Origin: UBA1258 sp963643225
GTDB lineage: Bacteria > Bacillota > Clostridia > Lachnospirales > Lachnospiraceae
Assembly: GCA_963643225.1 (NCBI GenBank)
Contig: CAVIIX010000010.1
Location: forward strand, 1-64,000
Direction: 5' to 3'
DNA: 64,000 nt
In this document: positions 52,924 through 62,033 of the stretch, piece by piece
Layout: each line of letters begins with the position of its first letter
Numbering within the stretch: position 1 is the first letter of the stretch
The notes under the pieces: generated by a model
The model's database searches: none
Seen by the model: only the letters and a program-made list of their open reading frames with translations
What the model was told of the DNA's origin: nothing
Program-made: the position numbers and the translations under genes

Positions 52924-53603
52924 TGATACGTATATTGGCTGTTTTAATCGGGTATGTATTTGGTATGTTCCAAACCGCTTTTTTTTACGGAAAGCTTAAA
53001 GGAATTGATATAAGAGAGCATGGCTCTGGAAATGCCGGCACTACAAACACCTTAAGAGTACTTGGCACAAAGGCGGGGCTTTTTGTATTTGCGGGCGATA
53101 TGCTTAAATCTATTATTGCGATACTTTTAGTGCGTCATTTAATTGCGCCTTCTTATCCAAAATTATGCCCAATACTTGAATTTTATACGGGTGCCGGCTG
53201 TGTCCTTGGACATAATTTTCCTTTTTATATGCACTTTAAGGGCGGAAAGGGCATTGCCACTACCGGTGGCATGATGATTATTACCCATTGGAGCTATGTG
53301 CCTGTTGGGTTACTCTTGTTTTTTGGAAATTTCTTTATAACACACCTTGTTTCTTTAGGCTCTCTGTTATTATATGCAGGCTTCTTTGTCCAGACCGTTA
53401 TATTAGGCCAGATGGGAGTATTTAATTGTTCAAAAGGCCTTTTAATTGAACTTTATATTTTAGTATTTTTGCTTACCCTTATGGCTTTTTATAAACACAA
53501 AGCCAATATTTCAAGACTTATTCATAAAAGCGAAAGAAAAACATATTTATTCAAAAAAAATAAAATGGATGCAGAGACTAATGCCGATGCAGAAGGCAGA
53601 TAG
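52923..53603 (+). CDS. plsY: Glycerol-3-phosphate acyltransferase PlsY
   Basis: A 226-residue membrane enzyme that acylates glycerol-3-phosphate with the acyl-phosphate made by PlsX (24352). Motifs: DIREHGSGNAGTTN and GHNFPFYMHFKGGKGIAT. About five helices. The hydrophilic Lys-rich tail of about 25 residues is longer than usual. It is followed by gpsA, which makes its acceptor glycerol-3-phosphate. Confidence 0.95.
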   Translation: MIRILAVLIGYVFGMFQTAFFYGKLKGIDIREHGSGNAGTTNTLRVLGTKAGLFVFAGDMLKSIIAILLVRHLIAPSYPKLCPILEFYTGAGCVLGHNFPFYMHFKGGKGIATTGGMMIITHWSYVPVGLLLFFGNFFITHLVSLGSLLLYAGFFVQTVILGQMGVFNCSKGLLIELYILVFLLTLMAFYKHKANISRLIHKSERKTYLFKKNKMDAETNADAEGR

Positions 53604-53633
53604 TTAAGATTGTATCAAAAAGGAGAATTTTTA

Positions 53634-54641
53634 ATGAAGGTTGGTATTATTGGTGCCGGTTCCTGGGGAATCGCATTGTCAGTTTTATTAACAAATAACG
53701 GACATAAGGTTAGTGTATGGAGCATTATTCAGTCAGAAATTGACATGCTTAAAGAAAAGCACGAGCATGTTGACAAGCTTCCGGGAGTAAAGCTTCCAGA
53801 TTCAATCGAATTTACAACGGATTTAGAAGGTACGGCGAAAGAAAACGAAGTTCTTGTAATGGCAGTCCCTTCTCCCTATATCCGCAGTACATCAAAATCC
53901 TTAAAGCCCTTTGTTAAAGAAGGACAGATAATTGTAAATGTTGCAAAGGGTATTGAAGAGGACAGCTTAAAAACCCTTTCAGAAATAATTAAAGAAGAAA
54001 TTCCTCAGAGTAAAGTCGCTGTAATGTGCGGTCCTACACATGCAGAGGAAGTGGGAAGAGGTATTCCCACTTCAATTGTAGTAGGCTGTAATGAAAGGAA
54101 AACTGCCGAGCTTTTACAGGATTTGTTTATGAGCGAAAGCTTCAGAGTATATATATCCCCTGATGTTTTGGGTATGGAAATAGGCTCCTCACTTAAAAAC
54201 GTAGTGGCACTTGCTGCAGGTATTGCAGACGGTCTTGGATATGGAGACAATACAAAGGCTGCTTTAATTACAAGAGGTATTGCTGAAATAACAAGACTCG
54301 GTATTAAGATGGGCGGTAAGGCTGAAACCTTTGCGGGTTTAACCGGTATAGGAGATTTAATCGTAACCTGTGCCAGCATGCATTCCCGCAACAGAAGAGC
54401 CGGAATATTGTTAGGTCAGGGTAAGACCATGGATGAAGCAATGGCTGAAGTAAAAATGGTTGTCGAAGGCGTATATTCTGCCAAGGCTGCCATGCAGTTA
54501 TCAAAAAAATATGATGTGGAGCTTCCCATAATTGAACAGGTAAATGCAGTTTTATTTGAAAACAAAAATGCAGCAGATGCTGTAAGAGACCTAATGATAA
54601 GAGACAAGAAGGTCGAGATTGGAGACGATTTTGGAGAATAA
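53634..54641 (+). CDS. gpsA: Glycerol-3-phosphate dehydrogenase, NAD(P)-dependent
   Basis: A 335-residue enzyme reducing dihydroxyacetone phosphate to glycerol-3-phosphate, the acceptor for PlsY. Rossmann start GIIGAGSWGIAL and catalytic-domain KNVVALAAGI are clear. AAGGAG at 53620-53625 selects ATG 53634 over an in-frame TTG at 53610. The stop lies within the start of the MoxR gene. Confidence 0.96.
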   Translation: MKVGIIGAGSWGIALSVLLTNNGHKVSVWSIIQSEIDMLKEKHEHVDKLPGVKLPDSIEFTTDLEGTAKENEVLVMAVPSPYIRSTSKSLKPFVKEGQIIVNVAKGIEEDSLKTLSEIIKEEIPQSKVAVMCGPTHAEEVGRGIPTSIVVGCNERKTAELLQDLFMSESFRVYISPDVLGMEIGSSLKNVVALAAGIADGLGYGDNTKAALITRGIAEITRLGIKMGGKAETFAGLTGIGDLIVTCASMHSRNRRAGILLGQGKTMDEAMAEVKMVVEGVYSAKAAMQLSKKYDVELPIIEQVNAVLFENKNAADAVRDLMIRDKKVEIGDDFGE

Positions 54642-55443
54642 TTTTAAATCTACAGGGGAATATATTGCTTCCGAAGAATTAATGAAATCCGTTAACGTGG
54701 CTATTGCTCTAAAAAAGCCTTTATTAATAAAGGGTGAGCCAGGTACAGGAAAGACAATGCTTGCAAAGGCAGTTGCAAAAGCCTTAGGGAAAAAGCTTAT
54801 TATCTGGAATATTAAATCCACAACAAAGGCTTCTGAGGGCTTATATACCTATGACACCATTCAGCGTCTTTATGACGGACAGTTTGGTAACGAAGGGGTT
54901 GATGACATTGCCCGCTACATTAAGCTTGGCAAATTGGGCGAAGCCTTTGATTCTGATGAACAGGCAGTACTATTAATCGATGAAATCGATAAGGCAGATC
55001 TTGAATTTCCAAATGACTTACTCTGGGAGCTTGACCAGATGGAATTCTATATTTATGAAACAAAGAAAACCGTTAAGGCTAAAAAACGTCCTATAGTAAT
55101 TATCACTTCAAACGCTGAAAAAGAGCTTCCGGATGCTTTCTTAAGAAGATGTATTTTCCATTACATTGATTTCCCGGATAAGGAATTAATGGAAGAAATT
55201 GTTAAGACTCATTTTCCTGATATAGAGGATAATTTACTTACAAATGCAATGCAGACCTTTTATGATATTCGTTCTTATTCACAGCTTCGTAAAAAGCCTG
55301 CCACCTCCGAGCTTATCGACTGGCTAAATGCCATGATGATAGGTGGCGTGGATCCTGAGACCATTAAAAAAGAACTTCCCTTTGTGGGTGTTTTGATTAA
55401 GAAGGATGAAGATTTAGATATTGTAAGAAAAAGGGTAGAATAA
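54631..55443 (+). CDS. MoxR-type AAA+ ATPase
   Basis: A roughly 270-residue AAA+ ATPase: Walker A GEPGTGKT, Walker B LLIDEIDKA, sensor ITSNAEKELPDAFLRR. MoxR proteins remodel or load metal cofactors into targets recognised by VWA-domain partners. No ATG start exists; TTG at 54631 (behind GGAG at 54621-54624) or TTG at 54619 begins the protein, both overlapping gpsA. The VWA gene follows after one base, the classic MoxR-VWA pairing. Target is unknown. Confidence 0.85.
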   Translation: MENNFKSTGEYIASEELMKSVNVAIALKKPLLIKGEPGTGKTMLAKAVAKALGKKLIIWNIKSTTKASEGLYTYDTIQRLYDGQFGNEGVDDIARYIKLGKLGEAFDSDEQAVLLIDEIDKADLEFPNDLLWELDQMEFYIYETKKTVKAKKRPIVIITSNAEKELPDAFLRRCIFHYIDFPDKELMEEIVKTHFPDIEDNLLTNAMQTFYDIRSYSQLRKKPATSELIDWLNAMMIGGVDPETIKKELPFVGVLIKKDEDLDIVRKRVE

Positions 55444-55444
55444 T

Positions 55445-56644
55445 TTGTTTAGTCATTTTTTTTATACCCTTAAGGCAAAGGGCCTTGAGGTATCCTTAAC
55501 TGAATGGATAGCGCTTCATGATGCGCTTGATAAAAACCTGTGCGGCTCAAGTCTTGCGGGCTTTTATTATGTGGCAAGAAGCATCCTGGTTAAATCTGAA
55601 ACTGACTTTGATAAATTTGATTTAGCCTTTGAAGAATGTTTTAAGGGTATTAAATCAGAAAACAGCATTACTGATAAAATGCTTGAATGGCTTGATAAAT
55701 CAGACATGCAGGAGCTTTTACATGAAGAAGAACGTTACTGGCTCAATCAGTCAGAGGATATGCATGTTGATAAAGAGGATGTGGAGACTAAATTTAAAGA
55801 CAGATTAAAGGATCAGGACTCAGAGCATAACGGCGGTTCTTATTGGATTGGCACCATGGGAAAGACTCAGTTTGGTAATATGGGCGGTAACATTGGAGGC
55901 ATCAGAGTGGGCGGTGCTACCGGTTATCAGTCAGCCTTTGCCGTAGTGGGCGCCAGAAAATACAAGGATTTTAGAGACGATAAAATGCTTGATAACAGGC
56001 AGTTTCAGCAGGCATTTAGAAAATTAAGACAGTTTTCCTCACGCCTTGATATACCTAAAACAGAGCTTGATATTAATGGCACAATCGATGCTACCTGTAA
56101 TAATGGAGGGTATTTGCGCCTTGAATGGGAGAGACCCCGTAAAAATGCTGTTAAGCTTTTATTGCTAATGGATTCAGGCGGCACCATGATTCCCTTTACA
56201 AAGCTTTTAAATGAATTATTTCAGGCTATATATAAATCAAATCATTATAAAGACGTTAAAAGCTATTATTTTCATAATTGTATATATGCCAAAATGTATA
56301 AAACTCCGGAATGTGAAAACGGAGACTGGGTAGACACAGACTGGATGTTTAGAAACATTGATTCTGATTATAAGGTTATAATTGTGGGAGATGCCGCAAT
56401 GGCCCCTGAAGAATTATATTCAGAAACAGGTAATTACAGAGGGCCTAACGGAGGGCTTTCCGGAGAGCAGTGGCTTTTATTGTTAAAGCAGCATTATAAA
56501 AATGTTGTATGGCTTAATCCCAAAATGGCACCTGGTAACGCACCCTGGCGGGAAGCTGAAACAAGAGTTAAAGAAATATTCCCAATGTATAAGCTTACCG
56601 TAGAAGGTTTAAACGAGGCTATGGTAAAATTAATGACTAAATAA
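55445..56644 (+). CDS. VWA-domain protein (CoxE-like), partner of the MoxR ATPase
   Basis: A 399-residue cytosolic protein with a C-terminal von Willebrand A domain (about residues 215-399). Its metal-ion-dependent adhesion site appears as MDSGGTM, a D-x-G-x-T form of the usual D-x-S-x-S. The N-terminal half is alpha-helical, with a glycine-rich GNMGGNIGGIRVGG near residue 155. TTG at 55445 is the likely start, one base after the MoxR stop; AAAAGGG precedes. Together they resemble the chaperone pairs used in cofactor insertion. Confidence 0.82.
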   Translation: MFSHFFYTLKAKGLEVSLTEWIALHDALDKNLCGSSLAGFYYVARSILVKSETDFDKFDLAFEECFKGIKSENSITDKMLEWLDKSDMQELLHEEERYWLNQSEDMHVDKEDVETKFKDRLKDQDSEHNGGSYWIGTMGKTQFGNMGGNIGGIRVGGATGYQSAFAVVGARKYKDFRDDKMLDNRQFQQAFRKLRQFSSRLDIPKTELDINGTIDATCNNGGYLRLEWERPRKNAVKLLLLMDSGGTMIPFTKLLNELFQAIYKSNHYKDVKSYYFHNCIYAKMYKTPECENGDWVDTDWMFRNIDSDYKVIIVGDAAMAPEELYSETGNYRGPNGGLSGEQWLLLLKQHYKNVVWLNPKMAPGNAPWREAETRVKEIFPMYKLTVEGLNEAMVKLMTK

Positions 56645-56666
56645 TTAATATGAAGTTAATTTAAAT

Positions 56667-56709
56667 CCCGTAAAATAGTTTTGACAATTGTTAAATACTA
56701 TTTTAGGGG
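56667..56709 (+). promoter_or_regulatory. Long dyad overlapping the ribosome site of the first hybrid kinase
   Basis: CCC-G-TAAAATAGT (56667-56679) pairs with ACTATTTTA-G-GGG (56697-56709), leaving one G-G mismatch. Its loop holds an inner palindrome ACAATTGT (56684-56691) with nearly the same centre. The 3' arm contains AGGGG, the Shine-Dalgarno of the ATG at 56716. It may sequester that site in RNA, or be a DNA operator; TTGACA at 56681 lacks a matched -10. Confidence 0.55.
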
Positions 56710-56715
56710 ATTTTA

Positions 56716-58821
56716 ATGTTTCATAAATTTGAAGCTTATCTTGGAAAAGATGTTCCTATAAGGGAAAGACTTTTATATATTGCTTTGTTTTTAAGCAGTG
56801 TATGCAGCCTTATTTTTGTGGCTGCGGCTGTTTTATTAAGGATTGAATACAGGATAGTGTTATTGTACGCATCCGTATGCGTATTGGGCACTGTTCTTTT
56901 CTTTTTGCTTAGAAAATGCCACAGAGTAACTCTGCTTGCACTTATTTTCATTACCTTTGTAAATAACATCGTAAATCCTGTAATTTTAATTCTGAGCAGG
57001 CACGTAACCGTTGAAATCCCCCTTTATATGCTGACAGGCCTTTTTTTTGCTTTTCTTTTACTGGAGGGGAAATTAAGAATAATCGATTACTGTATTCAGG
57101 TACTGGAAGACTTGGCTGTCACCTATTATGTGTATGTTTTAAAAGACGGCGCAAATGCGGTTAACGGTGCCTCAAGCGTTAATGACTATGTAAGAGTTTT
57201 GGCTGCCATTTTTGTATCAGGACTTATATGCGGTCTTATGGTGCTATACAGAAATTATTTGCTGGAAATTGAGCTTTTAAATAAGGAAGAAGCCGGAAGA
57301 AAAGCAGAAGAAGCATCTTATGCAAAAGATATTTTTCTTGTAAACGTATCCCACGAAATACGTACTCCTTTAAATGCAATTATAGGTACGACTGACATGC
57401 TCTTAGAGTCAGAAGCTGCCAATCATATTAAGGAAATGGCCTTTAATATTTCCAATTCTTCCCATGCACTTTTATCAATTACTACGGACTTACTTGATTT
57501 CTCCCGCATGAATATTGATTCCCTGGAAATCAACGACGAAAAATACGATTTATCATTTATGCTTAACGACATTGTTAATTTAATGAGTGTTCGCTTACTT
57601 GATTCAAACGTTGAATTCTTTGTAAATATCGATAAGGGCATTCCCAGATGGCTGATAGGGGATTGCGGAAAGCTTCGTCAGATTATTATTAATATGCTTT
57701 CTAATGCAATTAAATATACAAAAGAAGGCTACATGCAGTTAGAGGTAAGCTCTGAAAATCTAACGGATGACGAAATTAAATTAAAAATCAAGGTTTTTGA
57801 CACCGGTATCGGTATTAAGGAAGATAACCTTGAAGCCATATTTGAACCATTACCAGAATCTGGTGAAATTACTGACCATCAATTTAAGGAAAACGGCTTA
57901 GGTCTTGCTTTGTGTAAGAAGCTTGCTTTAAAAATGAACGGTAAAATTTGGGCTGAATCGGTTTACGGTGAAGGCTCACAGTTTTATTTTGAATGCCCCC
58001 AAAAAATCGAATCTTCCTATAAAGGCATTTTTGTAGGTGAAGTAAGCAATGATAAGGCTTCCGTATGTTATTTTGCAGATTCTGATAAAGACCTTAATGA
58101 GCTTACGAAGCTGTTTAATAAAATGTCAGTTAAATGCTTTAAGGCATTTTCGGATGCGGAATTTATTGAGACTGCAAAAGAAAATAAATACAAATTCTTT
58201 ATGCTTGATTTACCCGCCTATGAGCGTATAAAATTCAGACTTTTGGAGGCTTTGGTTGACTGGAGAAAATTTGTAATAATTTCCACCTGTAATTATTCCT
58301 ATTTGGATGAGCCCTTTGAAACTGTACTTACAAAGCCCTTAAGCGTACTTAATTTAAGCGATTTATTAAACGAAACAAAGAATTATACTATCAGAAAGCA
58401 GACCTTTGAAGGTAAATTCACTATTCCTAAGGCTACAGTTTTAGTAGTAGATGATAATTTAGTGAATCTTGAAGTAGCCGCCGGGTTATTGCAACGTTAT
58501 GAGTGTAAGGTATTATCCGCAGCAAGTGGAAGAGAAGGCCTTATCTGCCTTGAAAATGAGCAAGTTAACATGGTATTTCTTGACTACATGATGCCCGACA
58601 TGGACGGTATTGATACCTTAAAGGAAATAAGAAAACTTCATGACGGAGAATTTTCAAAGCTTCCCGTTATATGCTTAAGCGCCAATGTTGTAAGCGGTGC
58701 TAAAGAAATGTTCTTAAATGAAGGCTTTGATGATTATTTATCAAAACCCATTGAAATACCTAAACTTGAAAAAGCTATTTCAGACCACATAGATACTAAA
58801 TTTATTAAATACATTATTTGA
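56716..58821 (+). CDS. Hybrid histidine kinase (HK1): membrane, kinase, pseudo-receiver, receiver
   Basis: A 701-residue sensor. About six N-terminal helices (residues 20-190) with no large external domain, HisKA with NVSHEIRTPLNA (His in codon 57352-57354), HATPase with an intact N-box LSNAIKYT and NGLGLALCKK, then a receiver-like domain whose Asp pocket is not evident (about residues 435-555), and a complete receiver (VVDDN, phospho-acceptor Asp in FLDYMMPD, Lys in LSKPI). No output or HPt domain is present, so the phosphate must pass elsewhere, plausibly to the HPt of the next kinase. AGGGG six bases before the ATG is held in the upstream dyad. Confidence 0.88.
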   Translation: MFHKFEAYLGKDVPIRERLLYIALFLSSVCSLIFVAAAVLLRIEYRIVLLYASVCVLGTVLFFLLRKCHRVTLLALIFITFVNNIVNPVILILSRHVTVEIPLYMLTGLFFAFLLLEGKLRIIDYCIQVLEDLAVTYYVYVLKDGANAVNGASSVNDYVRVLAAIFVSGLICGLMVLYRNYLLEIELLNKEEAGRKAEEASYAKDIFLVNVSHEIRTPLNAIIGTTDMLLESEAANHIKEMAFNISNSSHALLSITTDLLDFSRMNIDSLEINDEKYDLSFMLNDIVNLMSVRLLDSNVEFFVNIDKGIPRWLIGDCGKLRQIIINMLSNAIKYTKEGYMQLEVSSENLTDDEIKLKIKVFDTGIGIKEDNLEAIFEPLPESGEITDHQFKENGLGLALCKKLALKMNGKIWAESVYGEGSQFYFECPQKIESSYKGIFVGEVSNDKASVCYFADSDKDLNELTKLFNKMSVKCFKAFSDAEFIETAKENKYKFFMLDLPAYERIKFRLLEALVDWRKFVIISTCNYSYLDEPFETVLTKPLSVLNLSDLLNETKNYTIRKQTFEGKFTIPKATVLVVDDNLVNLEVAAGLLQRYECKVLSAASGREGLICLENEQVNMVFLDYMMPDMDGIDTLKEIRKLHDGEFSKLPVICLSANVVSGAKEMFLNEGFDDYLSKPIEIPKLEKAISDHIDTKFIKYII

Positions 58822-58838
58822 CGGCAAAGGAAAAGGCT

Positions 58839-61638
58839 ATGAATTTTGATTTGTTAAATAAATTAAAATCAGCAAATCTTCATAACACAAAATATTCGAT
58901 AAAGAGAGACGCATTCTATTATCTTGTAAAGTCAATGTCGATTATTTCTTTTGCTGCAATTTTGTTGTATGGGTTCTTAATAGAAGAAAATAATATTCTA
59001 ATGATAATAAGNNNNNNNNNNTTGCTTTATCATAAGCCATATATGCAGGCATTTAATCAACAGGCTTGAAAATTTAAGAAAATTATCCATTGCCTTTATT
59101 TTATATACTGAATTTATATTGCTTCCGGTATTTACGATTTTTGGTTCCTATACTAGCTCAAGTACGCCTTTATGGTTTGCAGCATCCGTAGTATTAATGC
59201 TTATAATCCTAGAATTAAAGGATTTTTGGTGGATGTTTATTATTGTTTTCTATTTTGAAACATTTTTATACGTGCGAACTTTTGTATTTAATGGCGCAAA
59301 TGCTTTAATTGTAAACAGACTTAATTTCTTTATTGGCTTTGCGTTTTCTTTTTTGGGAATATCTGCTGCATCAATTTATTATCTGAGTGTAGCTGAAAGA
59401 CGCTATAATCAGACGAAAGCGGCTATTGAAAAGGCAAGGGAAAAAGAAAGAAATGCAGGCCTTGCAAAGTCAAGATTTCTTACCAACATGTCCCATGAAA
59501 TCCGTACCCCCATGAACTCAATCATAGGGCTATCTGAGCTTGCTTTAAAGGAAGACTGTGACGATAATACAAGAGTTGAAATAAACGTTATTAAAAATTC
59601 AGCCTATGATTTGCTTGAAATCATTGACGATGTATTGATGGTTTCAAAATTAGATTCAGGCTCCATGAAGCTTTTAAACGTTGATTTTAAATTTGATGAA
59701 ATTTTAAAAAGCGTCATTGATACCATAAGCTCAAATATTGCAGATAAAAATCTTAAGGTTAGAATTAAAATTGACCACGACATTCCAAAGGTAGTAAACG
59801 GAGATGATATAAGAATCAAGCAGATTATTATGCGGCTTGTGTTTATTTCCCTTTCTTTAACAGAAAACGGTCGTTTGATGCTTGAAGTACACTGTACAAG
59901 AAATGCTACTAACGAGCTTGCTCATTTTGAAATTACCGTTGCGGATACGGGCTGTGGTTTATCAAAGGTCGATCTTGACGCAATTTACGGAGCCTATGAT
60001 ATCTATGATTCAAGACAGAAATCAAATTTAAAGGGTATCGGTCTTAAATTTTCAATCTGTCAGGAGCTGCTTAAGCTTATGGGCGGCTCTTTGGAGGTTG
60101 ATTCAATTGAGAGTGTCGGCTTAACAAGTAAGATTAAGTTTGATTTAGGCATTACAAATCCGGAGCCTATGATATGCATTGAAAATTTCGATTCAAAGAA
60201 TGTGCTTATATATGCAAATGACGACAGAGAGCTTGCTTCCTGGAAAGCAATCATGGAAGGCTTTAAGATTATTCCTATATATGTAAACAACTATTTTTCT
60301 TTTGACAAAGCAATGGCCAATCAAAAATTTGATTACATATTTGCACCTTCAGAGGTTTATCCATCAATTGCCAACATTATTGAATCTTATAAGGCATATG
60401 AAAACACATATATTTTAGGATATAGCAGCAATTCCTTCGGTGACTTTGACAAATGCCGCATGATAAGGCACCCTGTGTCCTGTTTAAGTGTTGTGGAAGT
60501 ACTTAACAATAAATGGAATATTGAAAACTATTTCAGTAAGACTGACTCCGTTGAATATGACGGAAGCAAGGCACATATTCTTGTGGTAGATGATAATACG
60601 GTTAATTTAAAGGTTGCAGCCGGAATATTTAAGGCTTACAGAATTGATATATCAATGGCTAAAAGCGGTTTGGAAGCATTAAAGCTTTTAGATGAAAATA
60701 CCTTCGATTTGGTCTTAATGGATATGGTTATGCCTGAAATGAGCGGAGAAGATACTCTTAAGCGCATGAGAGAATCTGCCAATAAAATAACCCGTGAAGT
60801 TCCTGTTATTGCTCTTACTGCCAATACAGGCGGTAATATAAGAGAGGAAATTTTAGCAAAGGGCTTCCAGGAATATCTTGCAAAACCCATTAAAACAAGA
60901 TATTTAACACAGACCTTACTTCAGTTTTTGCCTCCGGGTACTTTGAAGAAATTAAAGAATGGAAAGAGTGAAGCCGTACCTGCAAGGCAGGAAAATGTAA
61001 AGCAGGTTAAGGCTGAAGCTTCTGCTGCACATGTTAAGTCTGAGCCTTCAAAAGAAGCTTTAACACCTAAGCTTTATGTTTTTGAAGGACTTAAGGCCAT
61101 GGGCGGAAACGAAGAAATGTATATTAAGATATTAAATACATATTTTAAGGAAGGCCTTCAGAAATTAAAGAATGTACCTAAAAGCTGGGAGGATAAGGAT
61201 ATTTCCTTATTTATCACAAATGTGCATGGCATAAAATCTACCAGTGCAAGTATCGGAGCAAAGGAGCTGGCTGAAGAATTCAAGTCCCTGGAATTTGCCG
61301 GTAAGGATAATAATTTATCCTTTATTGAAGAGCATTTTTCAGAATATATGACTCACTATAAGGATAATTTAAGACAGGTAAAGGCTTACCTTGAAGCTAA
61401 GAATGCCTTTATGGGTGAAAAATATAATAAAGAAAAAGAAAATACATTATCCTCCGAGCAGATTCAGAATTTAAAGAATTCCATTAAACAGATGGATTTA
61501 GTAAATATTCCTGTAGCAATAAAGGAATATATGGAACTTGATGTTCAGGATTCAATAAAGAAAAAATTAAAGGAAATGGAGGAAGCCTTTAAATTTTACG
61601 ATTTCCATAAATTAAATGAGATTATCGATACATTTTAG
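58839..61638 (+). CDS. Hybrid kinase (HK2) with degenerate ATP site, receiver and HPt; split by an N gap
   Basis: A gene broken by the 10-N gap at 59012-59021. Reading starts ATG 58839 and shifts phase across the gap; the downstream frame can be followed from 59023 to the stop. The protein has several membrane helices, HisKA with NMSHEIRTPMNS (His in 59494-59496), a HATPase whose N-box reads RLVFISLSLT without the conserved Asn, a pseudo-receiver, a receiver (VVDDN, Asp in LMDMVMPE, Lys in AKPIK) and an HPt domain (VHGIKSTSASIG). It shares architecture with HK1 but looks catalytically weak, so it may mainly relay phosphate. Confidence 0.82.
59012..59021. other. Assembly gap of ten N
   Basis: Placeholder of unknown true length inside HK2. 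The reading phase differs on the two sides, so the number of missing bases is not ten as written, or bases at the contig ends are wrong. Confidence 0.95.
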
Positions 61639-61661
61639 CTTTCTTATTTCTTTATTCGGAC

Positions 61662-61690
61662 TTGACTTTTTATATTCATTAGGCTACTAT
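61662..61690 (+). promoter_or_regulatory. Promoter of the tyrS leader
   Basis: TTGACT (61662-61667), 17 bases, TACTAT (61685-61690); start near 61697, giving a leader of about 340 bases before tyrS. It lies just after the hybrid kinase stop. Confidence 0.55.
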
Positions 61691-61696
61691 ACAAAA

Positions 61697-61958
61697 GAAA
61701 AAGGCTGTGAAAAGAAGAAGTACCTTTTTATTATACCTACAGAAAATTGCCGGCTGATGAGAGGCTTAAGGAAAATTTAAAAGGGGAATACATCTTGGAG
61801 CTGCGCACCGAACAATTATTTTAGTAGGCTGCGACGTGAAGCGAGCGTTAATTGCAAAGGTATGATAGTACCCGGTGAGGCAGTGTATGTGAATGCATTG
61901 TGAATGTAAGGTGGTAACACGGTTAATCCCGTCCTTTATACAGGACGGGATTTTTTTA
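61697..61958 (+). ncRNA. T-box riboswitch before tyrS
   Basis: The leader shows T-box organisation: stem I with GATGAGAGG near 61756, a candidate tyrosine specifier UAC at 61789-61791 (followed by A), the T-box itself GTAAGGTGGTAACACGG (61906-61922), and a terminator ATCCCGTCCT/AGGACGGGAT (61926-61951) with a T run. The T-box UGGU would pair with the ACCA end of uncharged tRNA-Tyr, favouring read-through. The specifier position is a guess from its context. This accounts for most of the 395-base stretch without a gene between 61639 and 62033. Confidence 0.88.
61926..61957 (+). terminator. T-box terminator of tyrS
   Basis: A perfect ten-base stem with a short loop and a run of seven T; the alternative antiterminator pairs the T-box bases with upstream leader sequence. 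Confidence 0.9.
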
Positions 61959-61960
61959 GC

Positions 61961-61995
61961 ATATAGGAAATTGCGAACATCATTGACACCTATAT
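61961..61995. repeat. Repeat fragment R3 between the T-box and tyrS, flanked by an inverted repeat
   Basis: AAATTGCGAACATCATTGACA (61968-61988) matches the end of copies R1 and R2 with one change. ATATAGG (61961-61967) and CCTATAT (61989-61995) flank it exactly, forming a seven-base inverted repeat. Confidence 0.5.
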
Positions 61996-62033
61996 CCGGG
62001 AGGTTTAGCCAGGATGGCAGAAAGGATTTTATT

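Noticed and set aside
61893..62033. Upstream extension of tyrS
   Set aside because: It would translate the T-box and its terminator.
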